Positions 18,152 through 26,475 of a stretch of 51,667 nt of DNA are shown here, in pieces; within the stretch, counting starts at the first letter, position 1, and every line of letters starts with the position of its first letter. A program made the position numbers and the translations under genes. This DNA comes from Anaerostipes hominis (ex Lee et al. 2021) (lineage in GTDB: Bacteria > Bacillota > Clostridia > Lachnospirales > Lachnospiraceae). The stretch spans positions 1 to 51,667 of the forward strand of contig NZ_NQOG01000020.1 of NCBI RefSeq assembly GCF_002270485.1, read 5' to 3'. Under the pieces are notes generated by a model. It was given only the letters and a program-made list of their open reading frames with translations. It searched no databases and was not told the origin of the DNA.

Positions 18152-18920
18152 ACTGACGGAGATATTAGAAGATTATGTGCCGGCACGTTATGCCATGGAG
18201 TGGGATAATGTGGGACTTCTTACAGGGAGAAGAGACAGGAAGATCCATAAGATCATGGTCGCATTGGATGCGGACAACGGGGTGGTGGAAGAAGCAGTCA
18301 GACAAAAGGTGGAATTTCTGCTGACTCACCACCCTCTTATTTTTTCTCCGCAAAAGAGTATCACCGATGAGTCGGGCACACAAAAAAAGCTTCTGAAGCT
18401 GATAGAAAACGGCATTAATTGTTTTGCCATGCATACGAATTTCGACGTGGTGCATATGGGAAGAATCGTCTGTGAGGCGCTGGGACTTAAGAGTCTGGCT
18501 CCGGCAGAAACGACGTGTACAGAAGACGGGATTCCGAAAGGGATCGGTACAGTATCAGAACTTGAGTGTTCTATGACAGCAGGGGATTTTGCAGAACTGG
18601 TAAAAAATACGTTTGATATTGAACATGTCCTGCTTTTTGGAGATGAAAGAAAAGAAATCCATAAGGTTGCTGTTGTTCCGGGGTCCGGAAGACATATGGA
18701 ACAGCAGGCGGCCGAGACGGGAGCAGACTTATTTTTAACCGGAGATATCGGACATCATGAAGGGCTGGACGCCATGGAACTGGGGCTTACGGTCATCGAC
18801 GCAGGCCATCACGGACTGGAAAAGATCTTCGTAGATTTTATGGGTAAATTTCTCGAACAAAAAGTGCCGGAGTGTGAGATCATCCTGAGTCATACAAAAT
18901 GTCCGTTTGACGTAAAATAG
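18138..18920 (+). CDS. Nif3-like dinuclear metal centre protein
   Basis: A 260-residue protein of the NIF3/YqfO family, which forms toroidal hexamers with a two-metal centre. The metal ligands are seen as HHP (64-66), HTNFD (99-103) and the C-terminal DAGHHGLE. The EWDNVGLL motif (21-28) is diagnostic. It lacks the middle PII-like insertion found in the longer Bacillus YqfO. The biochemical function of the family is debated (possible GTP cyclohydrolase IB-like or hydrolase activity), so none is assigned. Confidence 0.9.
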   Translation: MKCSELTEILEDYVPARYAMEWDNVGLLTGRRDRKIHKIMVALDADNGVVEEAVRQKVEFLLTHHPLIFSPQKSITDESGTQKKLLKLIENGINCFAMHTNFDVVHMGRIVCEALGLKSLAPAETTCTEDGIPKGIGTVSELECSMTAGDFAELVKNTFDIEHVLLFGDERKEIHKVAVVPGSGRHMEQQAAETGADLFLTGDIGHHEGLDAMELGLTVIDAGHHGLEKIFVDFMGKFLEQKVPECEIILSHTKCPFDVK

Positions 18921-18945
18921 AGCAGAGAGGAGTTGATGGCTGAAT

Positions 18946-20601
18946 ATGCTGCATGTATCAGTAGAAGGAGCAAAGATCAGTGTAAAAGAGGGCACGGCCC
19001 TGGAGGAACTTGCGAAAAGGTTTCAGAGGCCGGGCGCCCCTGTTATTTTGCTCGCCTATACGGGAGAGAAGCTGAGAGAGCTTCACCATACGATTGATGA
19101 AGACTGTGATATTCGGTTTGTGACGAATGAGGAGCAGACTGGATATATGACTTATAAGAGGACGGTTAATTTCGTGTTTTTAAAAGCCTGTGAGGAAGTG
19201 CTGGGAGAAGGGTGCACCAACCGAATTACGATGAATTACTCCATCGGCAACAGTACCTTCTGTGAATTTTCTCTCGATGATCTGGAAGTGGACGATGAGC
19301 TGGCAAAAAAAATCCAGAGAAAAATGCGGGAATTGGTGAGACAGGATTTAAAGATCAAAAAAATTTCCTACAATACGTTCGAGGCAAGGAAAAGGTTTGC
19401 GGGGCAGGGGATGAAAGAAAAAGTGAGACTCTTTCGGTTCCGCAGGGTTTCGAGGACCAATGTCTATTCGCTGGACGGATATGAAAATTATTTTTATGGC
19501 TATATGGCGCCCAGTACGGGATATATCCAGGATTTTTATGTAGATGCGTATCAGGGAGGAATTGTTCTTCAGATCCCGAGACGGGATCATCTCCATTCCG
19601 TCTCAAGATTTACGCCTCAGCCAAAGCTGTTTCATGTGATGCAGAGGTCCAGATCCTGGAGCAAGCTTATGAGAGTGGACACGGTCGGGGCTCTCAACGA
19701 AGAGATCACCAACGGCGATATCAATAACCTGATTCTCGTGCAGGAGGCCCTTCAGGAGAAGCTTCTGGCTGATATTGCTTCAAAGATCGTGGACGACGGG
19801 AAAAAGGTTGTCCTGATCGCAGGTCCGTCTTCTTCCGGGAAGACGACATTCTCCCACCGCCTTGCCATTCAGCTTCAGATCGACGGGCTCACTCCGCACC
19901 CAATTTCTCTGGATGATTATTTCTTAGACAGAGAGCTGTCTCCCAGGGACGAGGAGGGCAACTATAATTTCGAGACGATCGCATCTCTTGATCTGGAATT
20001 GTTCAACGAAGATATCAACTGTCTTTTGGCCGGGAAGCAGGTACAGCTCCCAACCTATAATTTCGTTTCAGGAAAACGGGAATACAAAGGGAATTATAAA
20101 AAGATCGGACCGGATGATGTGCTGGTCATCGAGGGAATCCATGGCTTGAACGGGATGCTGTCCAGTGAGATTTCGGAAGAAGACAAATATAAGATTTATG
20201 TCAGCGCGCTGAGTCAGATCAATATAGATGAACACAACCGGATACCCAGCTCCGACGGCCGTCTGTTGAGAAGGATCGTGAGGGATGCAAGGCACAGGGG
20301 AACGGATGCAAAGACGACCATCGGACGGTGGGAATCTGTGCGCAGGGGTGAGGAACTGAATATTTTCCCTTATCAGGAGGAGGCAGATATCATGTTTAAT
20401 TCTGCCCAGATTTATGAGCTGGCCGTGTTAAAACAGTATGCAGAGCCACTTCTGTTCCAGATCAGCCCGGGCTGTCCGGAATATCAGGAATCCAAGCGCC
20501 TGCTGAAGTTTTTGGACTACTTCCTGAGTGTTAAAAGCGAGGATATACCGAAGACGTCTCTTATCAGAGAGTTCATCGGGGGAAGCTGCTTTGAGACTTG
20601 A
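18946..20601 (+). CDS. nucleoside (uridine) kinase with N-terminal TGS and tRNA-synthetase-like domains
   Basis: The 551-residue protein joins three parts: a TGS-like domain (1-65), a region like the editing/SAD portion of threonyl-tRNA synthetase (about 70-240), and a C-terminal uridine-kinase fold. The kinase P-loop is GPSSSGKTTFS (293-303), with LDDYF and RIVRDARHRG motifs following. It should phosphorylate uridine or cytidine, as the kinase domain of its family does. The architecture is common in Clostridia and absent from short Udk proteins; the role of the N-terminal domains is not established. It ends the long housekeeping run. Confidence 0.88.
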   Translation: MLHVSVEGAKISVKEGTALEELAKRFQRPGAPVILLAYTGEKLRELHHTIDEDCDIRFVTNEEQTGYMTYKRTVNFVFLKACEEVLGEGCTNRITMNYSIGNSTFCEFSLDDLEVDDELAKKIQRKMRELVRQDLKIKKISYNTFEARKRFAGQGMKEKVRLFRFRRVSRTNVYSLDGYENYFYGYMAPSTGYIQDFYVDAYQGGIVLQIPRRDHLHSVSRFTPQPKLFHVMQRSRSWSKLMRVDTVGALNEEITNGDINNLILVQEALQEKLLADIASKIVDDGKKVVLIAGPSSSGKTTFSHRLAIQLQIDGLTPHPISLDDYFLDRELSPRDEEGNYNFETIASLDLELFNEDINCLLAGKQVQLPTYNFVSGKREYKGNYKKIGPDDVLVIEGIHGLNGMLSSEISEEDKYKIYVSALSQINIDEHNRIPSSDGRLLRRIVRDARHRGTDAKTTIGRWESVRRGEELNIFPYQEEADIMFNSAQIYELAVLKQYAEPLLFQISPGCPEYQESKRLLKFLDYFLSVKSEDIPKTSLIREFIGGSCFET

Positions 20602-20832
20602 CGGATCAGTTTTTTTATCTAACTAATCGGGATGAACCCCTATCTTAATTAATGAGAGAGAATTTTTTTACGAAGAATTATAGAATATATTCGGCTTTGC
20701 TGCAGCCGCAGACAGATAAGAACAGAAAAAAGGCGGCACAGCTGCAGGGCTCATATACGGCAGAGCATACTTGGCTGCTGGCTCTGGCTCAGAAATGTTA
20801 ATGACCTTTGATACGGAACAGGAAATTAATAG
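20602..20832. other. gap with no recognisable gene
   Basis: No open frame of useful length and no clear terminator. The sequence leads into the decayed surface-protein remnant and is probably part of the same eroded locus. Confidence 0.4.
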
Positions 20833-21340
20833 AAATTAAAGGGATTTGAGTTAGATCAAATCGTCTCTGACAAGCAGACCCAAGGCAGTTCAAGGGGAAG
20901 AAAAAACGCGGAGGGAAGAGTACAGTCCACCGCAGAAAAAGAACAGACTCTTTTAGATGTCAGAGAGGGAGATATTCGGATTAAAAAGACAGGTGCCACA
21001 GTCGGAGGAGTATCTAAAGACGGCGGCATTCTGCATCCTAAAGGCTATTGAATTACCGGAACGACGACGGAACACAACATTGTGGTCGAAAAAGAGGTAA
21101 GAACAGAGCTTACCTTGTGTGTCAAAGGAGGAAACATAAATGAAAATGGAGAAGAAACGAAATGGAATTATCAGGAGATCCAGAGAGGAGAGGATCAGCT
21201 GCGGCGGAAAAAAAACAGGCGAGGCTTCAGCAGCATCGGCGAAAACAGGGCAGGTATCGAAATTTGGCTGGGTACTTATAAGCCTTCTGGGTGCCTCAGG
21301 GATCATAATTGATATTAAGACGAAGAAAAGGAATCCCTAA
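20833..21340 (+). pseudogene. remnant of a cell-wall-anchored surface protein
   Basis: In one frame from 20833 the translation includes DVREGDIRIKKTGATVGG, then HPKGY, a TGA at 21049-21051, then ITGTTTEHNIVVEKEV. This resembles a repeat of clostridial surface proteins in which the stop replaces the Trp of a GYWITGT motif (TGG to TGA). A second frame (21140-21340) then reads AKTGQVSKFGWVLISLLG followed by a charged KTKKR tail, like a degraded sortase sorting signal. One nonsense codon and at least one frameshift separate the parts, and no start codon or RBS is seen. It is the 3' end of a once longer gene. Confidence 0.6.
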
Positions 21341-21345
21341 ATCGT

Positions 21346-21375
21346 TTGACGGAACATACAAGAACATGGTATAAT
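21346..21375 (+). promoter_or_regulatory. SigA promoter for rnpB
   Basis: TTGACG at 21346-21351 and TATAAT at 21370-21375 are 18 nt apart, with a TGG extended -10. The predicted start (about 21382) coincides with the 5' end of the RNase P RNA. Confidence 0.88.
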
Positions 21376-21382
21376 TCCACTC

Positions 21383-21726
21383 GGAATTTAGTTAACCGAA
21401 TGATCGCGCCAAAGTATTTTGGTGAGGAAAGTCCGGGCTTCGCAGGGCAGGATGCCGGATAACGTCCGGTAGGGGTGACCCTCAGGCCAGTGCAACAGAA
21501 ATAAACCGCCGGCGATCGCCGGTAAGGATGGAAAGGCGGGGTAAGAGCCCACCGCTTGGCTGGTAACAGGCAAGGCACATGTAAACCCCATCCGAAGCAA
21601 GGCAGGAGAAAAGCTATGGGCTTGCCCGGTCCGCTTTTCGGTGTGCCGCTGGAGCTTGCTGGCAACAGCAAGTCGAGATAGATGATCATTTAAGACAGAA
21701 CCCGGCTTACAGATTAACTAAATTCC
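21383..21726 (+). ncRNA. rnpB: RNase P RNA
   Basis: The catalytic RNA of RNase P, which trims the 5' leader from tRNA precursors. The ends pair as stem P1: GGAATTTAGTTAA (21383-21395) with TTAACTAAATTCC (21714-21726). The conserved core GAGGAAAGTCCGGGCT follows P1, and AGAGCCCACCGC, GGTAACAGGCAAGGC and the 3' ACAGAACCCGGCTTA element are all present. The length of about 344 nt is usual. It has its own promoter and overlaps no protein gene; the long open frame on the opposite strand is incidental. Confidence 0.96.
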
Positions 21727-22159
21727 ATTTTTATTGAAATAGAAATTTTTCAGACAAGACATCAGAATCCAGGGATGAAAACACAGTGGAGCCTAAGACG
21801 AACGAACAGATTGGAGCAAATCATATTATAAGTAAAACTGGAGGAAACGGATTTACATATAAGCAGTTAAAACACCTTACGAAAGATCCAAAGACAGAAA
21901 AAATAAGAATTAGAAATATAAAGAGATCAAGAAAAATGGACAGACAGCGAAGAAAGGAGAAGACTCTAAAGCTGTATGGATGATGCTGAGAGGATTGTTG
22001 TACAGCCTGAACAGGAGAATGTAGCGTCCTGCGGTTTGCTGCTGTCCTGTGGATTTGATTTAAATACAGAAAATGACATATATGTTATGACGATATAAAT
22101 GCTGCTATGTAAAAGAATGTAGATGTATCTGAAATTGGACTTAAATTTTACAAAAGTGT
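21727..22159. other. AT-rich stretch without an identifiable gene
   Basis: A 65-codon frame (21786-21983, +) starts with GTG, lacks a good RBS, is Lys/Arg-rich and resembles nothing I know. The rest has no longer frame. It may be eroded coding sequence. No terminator with a T-tract is obvious after rnpB. Confidence 0.4.
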
Positions 22160-22187
22160 GAATAATGTTTCAAAAATGTCATACACT
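22160..22187 (+). promoter_or_regulatory. SigE-type promoter for the SleB-like hydrolase
   Basis: GAATAAT (22160-22166) and CATACACT (22180-22187) lie 13 nt apart. The -10 matches the SigE consensus CATACAMT exactly and the -35 fits KMATATT with one change. The motif CATAnnnTA is also SigK-compatible, but no AC -35 is seen at the SigK distance. Confidence 0.6.
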
Positions 22188-22204
22188 ATATTAAAGGAGT
22201 GTAT

Positions 22205-22840
22205 ATGACATTGAAGAAAAAATGGAAAGTAGCAGCCATATCTTGTGCGATTGGCTTATGCAGCGTAGGGCAGCAGGTCTTTGCAAGTGATACTTTATTT
22301 CAGCCGCCGCAGGGCGAAAATGGCGTTGATCAGCTTATCCAGAGGAAACTGTTGGAAGAACAGAAGCAGTTTAAAGAGCGAAAAGCACTGATTAAAAAGT
22401 TAAATATAGAACGTCAGATTGAAAAAGTACAGGATGTCAAAGGCCTCAAAGGAAAAATATCTACAAGAGAGAAAGCAATCCTTACTAGGATCGTGGAAGC
22501 AGAAGCTACTGACAAAGACATGAAGAGTAAAATCTTAGTCGCAAATGTGATAATAAACAGGGTCCGTTCCAAGGAATTTCCAAACACCATCGAACAGGTC
22601 GTGTTCCAGAGGACCAATGGCAGCGTACAGTTTTCTCCGACAGCCGACGGACGGTATAATTCGGTGACGATCAAAGCGTCTACACGAGAAAGTGTGGAGC
22701 GGGCGCTGGAAGGAGAAGACTACTCAGAGGGCGCGTTGTATTTTGTGGAAAAGACAATGGCGAATCCAAGAAATGTGTCCTGGTTTGACAGGGCTCTGAC
22801 GAAACTATTCACTTATCAGGGACATTCTTTTTATAAATAA
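22205..22840 (+). CDS. secreted SleB/CwlJ-family cell wall hydrolase
   Basis: The 211-residue protein has a signal peptide (basic MTLKKKWK, hydrophobic core, cleavage near FAS at 26-28), a Lys/Glu-rich coiled linker (about 45-88) and a C-terminal Hydrolase_2 domain. The lytic transglycosylase motif TRIVEAEA (94-101) with likely catalytic Glu98, then VIINRV and GSVQFSP, marks the SleB/CwlJ family that degrades spore-cortex muramic-delta-lactam peptidoglycan. The usual N-terminal peptidoglycan-binding repeat of SleB is missing. ATG 22205 follows AAGGAG at 5 nt; a GTG at 22199 overlaps the RBS. A SigE-like promoter suggests mother-cell expression. Confidence 0.88.
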   Translation: MTLKKKWKVAAISCAIGLCSVGQQVFASDTLFQPPQGENGVDQLIQRKLLEEQKQFKERKALIKKLNIERQIEKVQDVKGLKGKISTREKAILTRIVEAEATDKDMKSKILVANVIINRVRSKEFPNTIEQVVFQRTNGSVQFSPTADGRYNSVTIKASTRESVERALEGEDYSEGALYFVEKTMANPRNVSWFDRALTKLFTYQGHSFYK

Positions 22841-22856
22841 GAGTTAAAATTCGGGG

Positions 22857-22885
22857 TTGACACGAAAAAAGAAAAGTATTATCAT
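22857..22885 (+). promoter_or_regulatory. SigA promoter of the T-box leader
   Basis: TTGACA (22857-22862) and TATCAT (22880-22885), 17-nt spacer. The predicted start near 22892 precedes stem I of the T-box. Confidence 0.85.
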
Positions 22886-22891
22886 TCTATC

Positions 22892-23157
22892 ATATAGTGA
22901 TAAACCGATGAGAAAGAGTAGTAGTCAGGATCAGAAGGATTTTAAGAGAGCTGCAGATGGTGGGATTGCAGCATGAATTCCCTGATGAATGGACTTTCGA
23001 GGGCAGTTCTGAACCACAGTAGGAGTTGCCGGGCACCCGACCCGTTACACAACAGGGCATATATGATGGTATATGAAAAGAGTGGGCATTTTTTATGATG
23101 TCAATTTGAGTGGTACCGCGGATATCCGCCTCAAGCATTAGCTTGGGGCGTTTTTTA
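22892..23157 (+). promoter_or_regulatory. T-box leader, tryptophan-specific (UGG specifier)
   Basis: Uncharged tRNA binding to this leader favours antitermination. Stem I shows GATGAGAAAGAGTAG (22908-22922), the distal-loop motif AAGAGAGCTGC (22944-22954) closed by GCAGC, and ATCAG/CTGAT flanking a specifier loop GAATGGA in which TGG (22990-22992) is the codon for Trp. The T-box TGGTACCGCGG (23111-23121) can pair into the antiterminator with CCGCCTCAA (23126-23134). The competing terminator is CGCCTCAAGC/GCTTGGGGCG plus T's. The downstream genes form a TrpXYZ-like transporter, which agrees with the Trp specifier. Confidence 0.93.
23128..23157 (+). terminator. T-box-controlled terminator
   Basis: CGCCTCAAGC (23128-23137) pairs with GCTTGGGGCG (23141-23150) around ATTA, followed by seven T's. 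Its 5' arm is shared with the antiterminator. Confidence 0.9.
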
Positions 23158-23271
23158 TTCCACAGGAAAGTTCTGAGAACCTTTCTGCGGAGAGATTCGC
23201 TCCTGCCACTACTATGAATGTTTATCTCTATAAGTGCAAAAAATCAATTGTAGAGAAAAGGAGAAGAAGTT

Positions 23272-24279
23272 ATGAAAAAGAGATTATTAGCAGCAGGATG
23301 CAGCGCAGTATTGGCAGCAACATTATTATTTGCCGGATGTTCAAAAAAAAGTGAGGACAAAAGCTATCAGATCGGGATTCAGCAGTTTGCAGAGCATGAA
23401 TCTTTAAATAACTGCCGCAAAGGTTTTATCCAGGGGTTAGAAAAAGAAGGAATCAAGGAAGGAAAAAATTTAAAGATTACTTATAAAAATGCTCAGGCTG
23501 ATACCGCTGCCGATAACCAGATCGCTTCAAACTTTGCTTCCAAGAAGATGGACCTGATCTGTGCCATTGCGACACCAAGTGCCCAGAGCGCATACAATGC
23601 AGCTTCTGATTCTAAGACACCGGTTATCTACACTGCGGTTACATCACCGGAACTGGCAGGATTCGTAGACAAGGACGGAAAAAATGTAGGGGAAGTTACA
23701 GGAACTTCTGATCTGATCCTTGCAGATAAACAGCTGAAGCTGATCCGTAAAGTGCTTCCTAAGGCAAAAAATGTAGGAATCCTGTACAGCACAAATGAGG
23801 TTAACTCTAAAGCCGGAATTGAAGCTTATGAGAAAGTAGCTGAGAAGAACGGTTTCAAGATTGTTACTCAGGGAATCAGTGCGGCGGCAGATATGCCGAT
23901 GGCGGCGGATAGCCTGATTAAAAAAGTAGACTGTATTACAAACCTTACAGATAATCTGGTCGTAAGCTCAATGCCGACTTACCTGGAAAAAGCTAACAAG
24001 GCAAAGATCCCGGTATTCGGTTCAGAGATCGAACAGGTGAAATTAGGATGTATTGGATGCGTGGGAATTGACTTCGTAAAACTTGGAGAACAGACAGGAA
24101 AAATGGCTGCCAAAGTATTAAAGGGAGAGAAGAAAGCATCCGAAATTCCGTTTGAGACGTTTAATCAGGGAGACATCTACCTCAATGAAAAAACGGCAAA
24201 AGACCTTGGAATTAAATTACCGTCAGATGTAAAGAAAGAGGCTGTAGAAACATTTACAGAAATTAAAGCAAGCAAATAA
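23272..24279 (+). CDS. trpX: ABC transporter substrate-binding lipoprotein, probable tryptophan (TrpX)
   Basis: A 335-residue lipoprotein: basic start, hydrophobic core and lipobox LFAGC with Cys23 as the lipidation site. The rest fits the ABC_sub_bind family (PF04392), with an IGIQQFAEHESLNNC start of the mature fold. It would capture the ligand outside the membrane and deliver it to the permease encoded next. The Trp-specific T-box upstream and the order substrate-binding protein, permease, ATPase match TrpXYZ systems of Firmicutes. Ligand identity is inferred from regulation, not from binding residues. RBS AAAGGAGAAGAA is close to the ATG. Confidence 0.88.
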   Translation: MKKRLLAAGCSAVLAATLLFAGCSKKSEDKSYQIGIQQFAEHESLNNCRKGFIQGLEKEGIKEGKNLKITYKNAQADTAADNQIASNFASKKMDLICAIATPSAQSAYNAASDSKTPVIYTAVTSPELAGFVDKDGKNVGEVTGTSDLILADKQLKLIRKVLPKAKNVGILYSTNEVNSKAGIEAYEKVAEKNGFKIVTQGISAAADMPMAADSLIKKVDCITNLTDNLVVSSMPTYLEKANKAKIPVFGSEIEQVKLGCIGCVGIDFVKLGEQTGKMAAKVLKGEKKASEIPFETFNQGDIYLNEKTAKDLGIKLPSDVKKEAVETFTEIKASK

Positions 24280-24292
24280 ATAGGAGCAAAAA

Positions 24293-25174
24293 ATGGAACA
24301 ACTGATCATTGGCGTCTTCGAGCAGGGATTCATCTATGCGGTGATGGCTCTGGGCGTATACATTACTTATAAAATACTGGACTTTCCGGATTTGTCTGTG
24401 GACAGTACCTTTCCGTTAGGTGCTGCCATCACCACGGTACTGTTGATGAATGGGTTCAATCCGATACTTTCGCTGATCCTTTCAACAGCGGCGGGAGCGG
24501 CAGCAGGGGCTTTGACCGGGATCATCCACGTGAAGTTCAGAGTCAGGGATCTGCTTTCAGGTATCATTATGATGACGGGACTTTATACGATCAATCTGCG
24601 GATTACCGGGGGAAGTGCCAATGTGCCTCTGTTCAATTACAATACGATTTTTAACAATGATTTTATCAACAAATTATTTCCGGAGGCGCTTGAGCCGTAT
24701 AAGACACTGATCATCATTACACTGATCATGCTGATCGCAAAACTCCTCCTGGACTTGTACTTAAAGACAAAATCCGGATTTCTGCTCAGAGCCGTGGGGG
24801 ACAATGAAAAAATTGTTACGTCACTGGCTAAGGACAGCGGGTCTGTAAAAATAGTCGGACTTTCCATCGCTAACGGGCTGGTAGCTTTGGCAGGCAGTGT
24901 CATGTGCCAGCAGCAGAGATTTTTTGAAATCTCGATGGGTACCGGGACTATCGTCATTGGCCTTGCCAGCGTTATCATCGGGACGAACATTTTTAAAGGA
25001 AATATTCTGAAGGCTACAACGGCTGTTATCATCGGATCTGTCATTTATAAGGCATGCGTGGCAGCAGCCATCGAGATCGGACTGGATTCCCAGGACCTTA
25101 AACTGATCACTGCGATCCTGTTTCTTGTGATCCTGATCATCAGTATGGACCGGAAAAAGAAGGTGAAAGCATGA
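24293..25174 (+). CDS. trpY: ABC transporter permease, probable tryptophan (TrpY)
   Basis: A 293-residue membrane protein of the branched-chain/autoinducer-type permease superfamily (BPD_transp_2), with about eight hydrophobic segments and the cytoplasmic EAA-like region AVGDNEKIVTSLAKDSG. It starts 13 nt after trpX with an AGGAGC RBS and overlaps trpZ by 4 nt (ATGA), indicating tight coupling. Confidence 0.87.
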   Translation: MEQLIIGVFEQGFIYAVMALGVYITYKILDFPDLSVDSTFPLGAAITTVLLMNGFNPILSLILSTAAGAAAGALTGIIHVKFRVRDLLSGIIMMTGLYTINLRITGGSANVPLFNYNTIFNNDFINKLFPEALEPYKTLIIITLIMLIAKLLLDLYLKTKSGFLLRAVGDNEKIVTSLAKDSGSVKIVGLSIANGLVALAGSVMCQQQRFFEISMGTGTIVIGLASVIIGTNIFKGNILKATTAVIIGSVIYKACVAAAIEIGLDSQDLKLITAILFLVILIISMDRKKKVKA

Positions 25175-25944
25175 TTGAACTTAAAAATATTGACAAATAT
25201 TATAACATCGGAACGGTGAATGAAATCTGTCTGTTTAAAGATTTTAATTTAAAGATTCAGAACGGTGATTTCGTTTCTGTGATCGGCAGCAACGGATCAG
25301 GGAAGACATCAATGCTGAACCTGATCTGCGGAAGTCTCCAGCCCGAGAACGGATCAATCAGCCTTGGCGGTGAGGATATCACAAAGCAGAAGGAGTTTGT
25401 CCGTCAGAGAAAGATCGGAAGGGTATATCAGGACCCGGCCATGGGAACATGTCCTTCCATGACAATTCTTGAAAATATGTCTCTGGCAGACAATAAAGGC
25501 AGGGCGTATGGACTCGGACTGGGCACAAATAAGAGAAGGATCAGCCATTACCGTGAAATGCTTTCCCAGCTGGGGTTAGGGCTCGAAGATATGATGGGAA
25601 CAAAGGTCGGCGCCCTGTCAGGGGGACAGCGGCAGGCAATGGCACTTCTGATGACCACAATGACGCCGATTGAGTTTTTGATCCTGGATGAACACACGGC
25701 GGCGCTGGACCCAAAGACGGCGGAACTGATCATGCAACTGACGGATAAGATCGTCAGGGAGAAAAACTTAACGACTGTTATGGTCACGCACAATCTCAGG
25801 TTTGCCGTGGAATATGGAAACCGTCTGATCATGATGCACCAGGGACAGGCAATTTTAGACAAGGCAGGAAAAGAAAAAGAAACTTTAGCTATAGAAGATT
25901 TGCTGGATCAGTTTAATGAGATCAGCATAGAGACCGGGAATTGA
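25171..25944 (+). CDS. trpZ: ABC transporter ATP-binding protein, probable tryptophan (TrpZ)
   Basis: The 257-residue ATPase has Walker A GSNGSGKTS (39-47), Q-loop Gln87, signature LSGGQRQ (149-155), Walker B FLILDEH (169-175) and switch His207. It powers import with TrpX and TrpY. The start overlaps the trpY stop. A strong terminator follows, so the three genes form one T-box-controlled operon. Confidence 0.9.
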   Translation: MIELKNIDKYYNIGTVNEICLFKDFNLKIQNGDFVSVIGSNGSGKTSMLNLICGSLQPENGSISLGGEDITKQKEFVRQRKIGRVYQDPAMGTCPSMTILENMSLADNKGRAYGLGLGTNKRRISHYREMLSQLGLGLEDMMGTKVGALSGGQRQAMALLMTTMTPIEFLILDEHTAALDPKTAELIMQLTDKIVREKNLTTVMVTHNLRFAVEYGNRLIMMHQGQAILDKAGKEKETLAIEDLLDQFNEISIETGN

Positions 25945-25993
25945 GTGAATATATACAGATGTTTGGTGATGTTTAACAGGGATATATAACCCA

Positions 25994-26037
25994 GAAAAAA
26001 TCGGCATAGTCGTGATTATCGGCTATGCCGATTTTTC
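25994..26037. terminator. bidirectional terminator after trpZ
   Basis: AAAAAATCGGCATAG pairs with CTATGCCGATTTTT around a 10-nt loop. A-rich 5' and T-rich 3' flanks let it work on both strands. On the minus strand it overlaps the stop of the EamA remnant. Confidence 0.88.
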
Positions 26038-26193
26038 TTTTGTAATAATTCACTTGCAACAGCACCTCCCAAAATAAGAACAGCACCCAGAAGCTGTACA
26101 GCCGACAGGCGCTCTCTGAGAAAGAATGCTGAGAATATGAGTGCCGACAGTGGTTCGAGATATCCACATAAAATGGCCAAAAACCGTGGATGT
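26016..26193 (-). pseudogene. 3' remnant of an EamA/DMT-family transporter
   Basis: On the minus strand the frame ending at 26016 reads YLEPLSALIFSAFFLRERLS and then LLGAVLILGGAVASELL, the last two helices of an EamA-type drug/metabolite transporter. Upstream coding sequence is missing: the frame is lost near 26193, where unrelated sequence begins. No start codon or RBS is present. Confidence 0.65.
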
Positions 26194-26283
26194 TAACTTT
26201 AGTTGACATATTTCCAACGGCATTTGGTGGAAAAAAGAGCCACAGTTCTTATGATATATATAAACAGACAGAGGAGATAGCCT

Positions 26284-26402
26284 ATGAAAATTCTATAAAA
26301 ATTTAAATCGTTTAAGAAAAGAGAAAGACTGGTCACAGGAAGAATTGGGAAACCAGCTGTATGTATCCAGGCAGACCGTATCCAAGTGGGAACTGGGAGT
26401 TT
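26284..26402 (+). pseudogene. 5' half of a disrupted Xre-family regulator gene
   Basis: ATG 26284 follows GGAG. After MK an extra A in a four-A run (26287-26290) shifts the frame; from 26291 it reads FYKNLNRLRKEKDWSQEELG, then YVSRQTVSKWELG, a complete HTH_3 DNA-binding domain. The homology stops at 26395-26400 and continues at 30854 with TTTPEMKKLMELS. The gene has thus been split by about 4.4 kb of mobile-element DNA. Nothing functional is expected from it. Confidence 0.75.
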
Positions 26403-26475
26403 CCCAAACAAAAAGATATTGAGAAATAGCCTGTGTTTACCTGCTTGTAAATAAAAAAATATTGTTACTAAGCTT

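Noticed and set aside
21315-21689. 124-codon open frame on the minus strand over rnpB
   Set aside because: It is antisense to the conserved RNase P RNA, has no RBS and no recognisable domain.
21786-21983. 65-codon Lys/Arg-rich frame
   Set aside because: GTG start without RBS, no family resemblance, in an eroded region; reported only as part of the gap.
23155-23215. Possible fourth copy of the dispersed repeat (CACAGGAAAGTTCTGAGAACC)
   Set aside because: Only the AGGAAAGTTC core is shared; the GCGGGTTGTGCACAG tail is absent, so it is more likely an unrelated hairpin in the trpX leader.
25973-26209. 78-codon minus-strand frame starting MSTKVNI
   Set aside because: A different frame of the same strand carries clear EamA homology, so this one is a shadow of the pseudogene.
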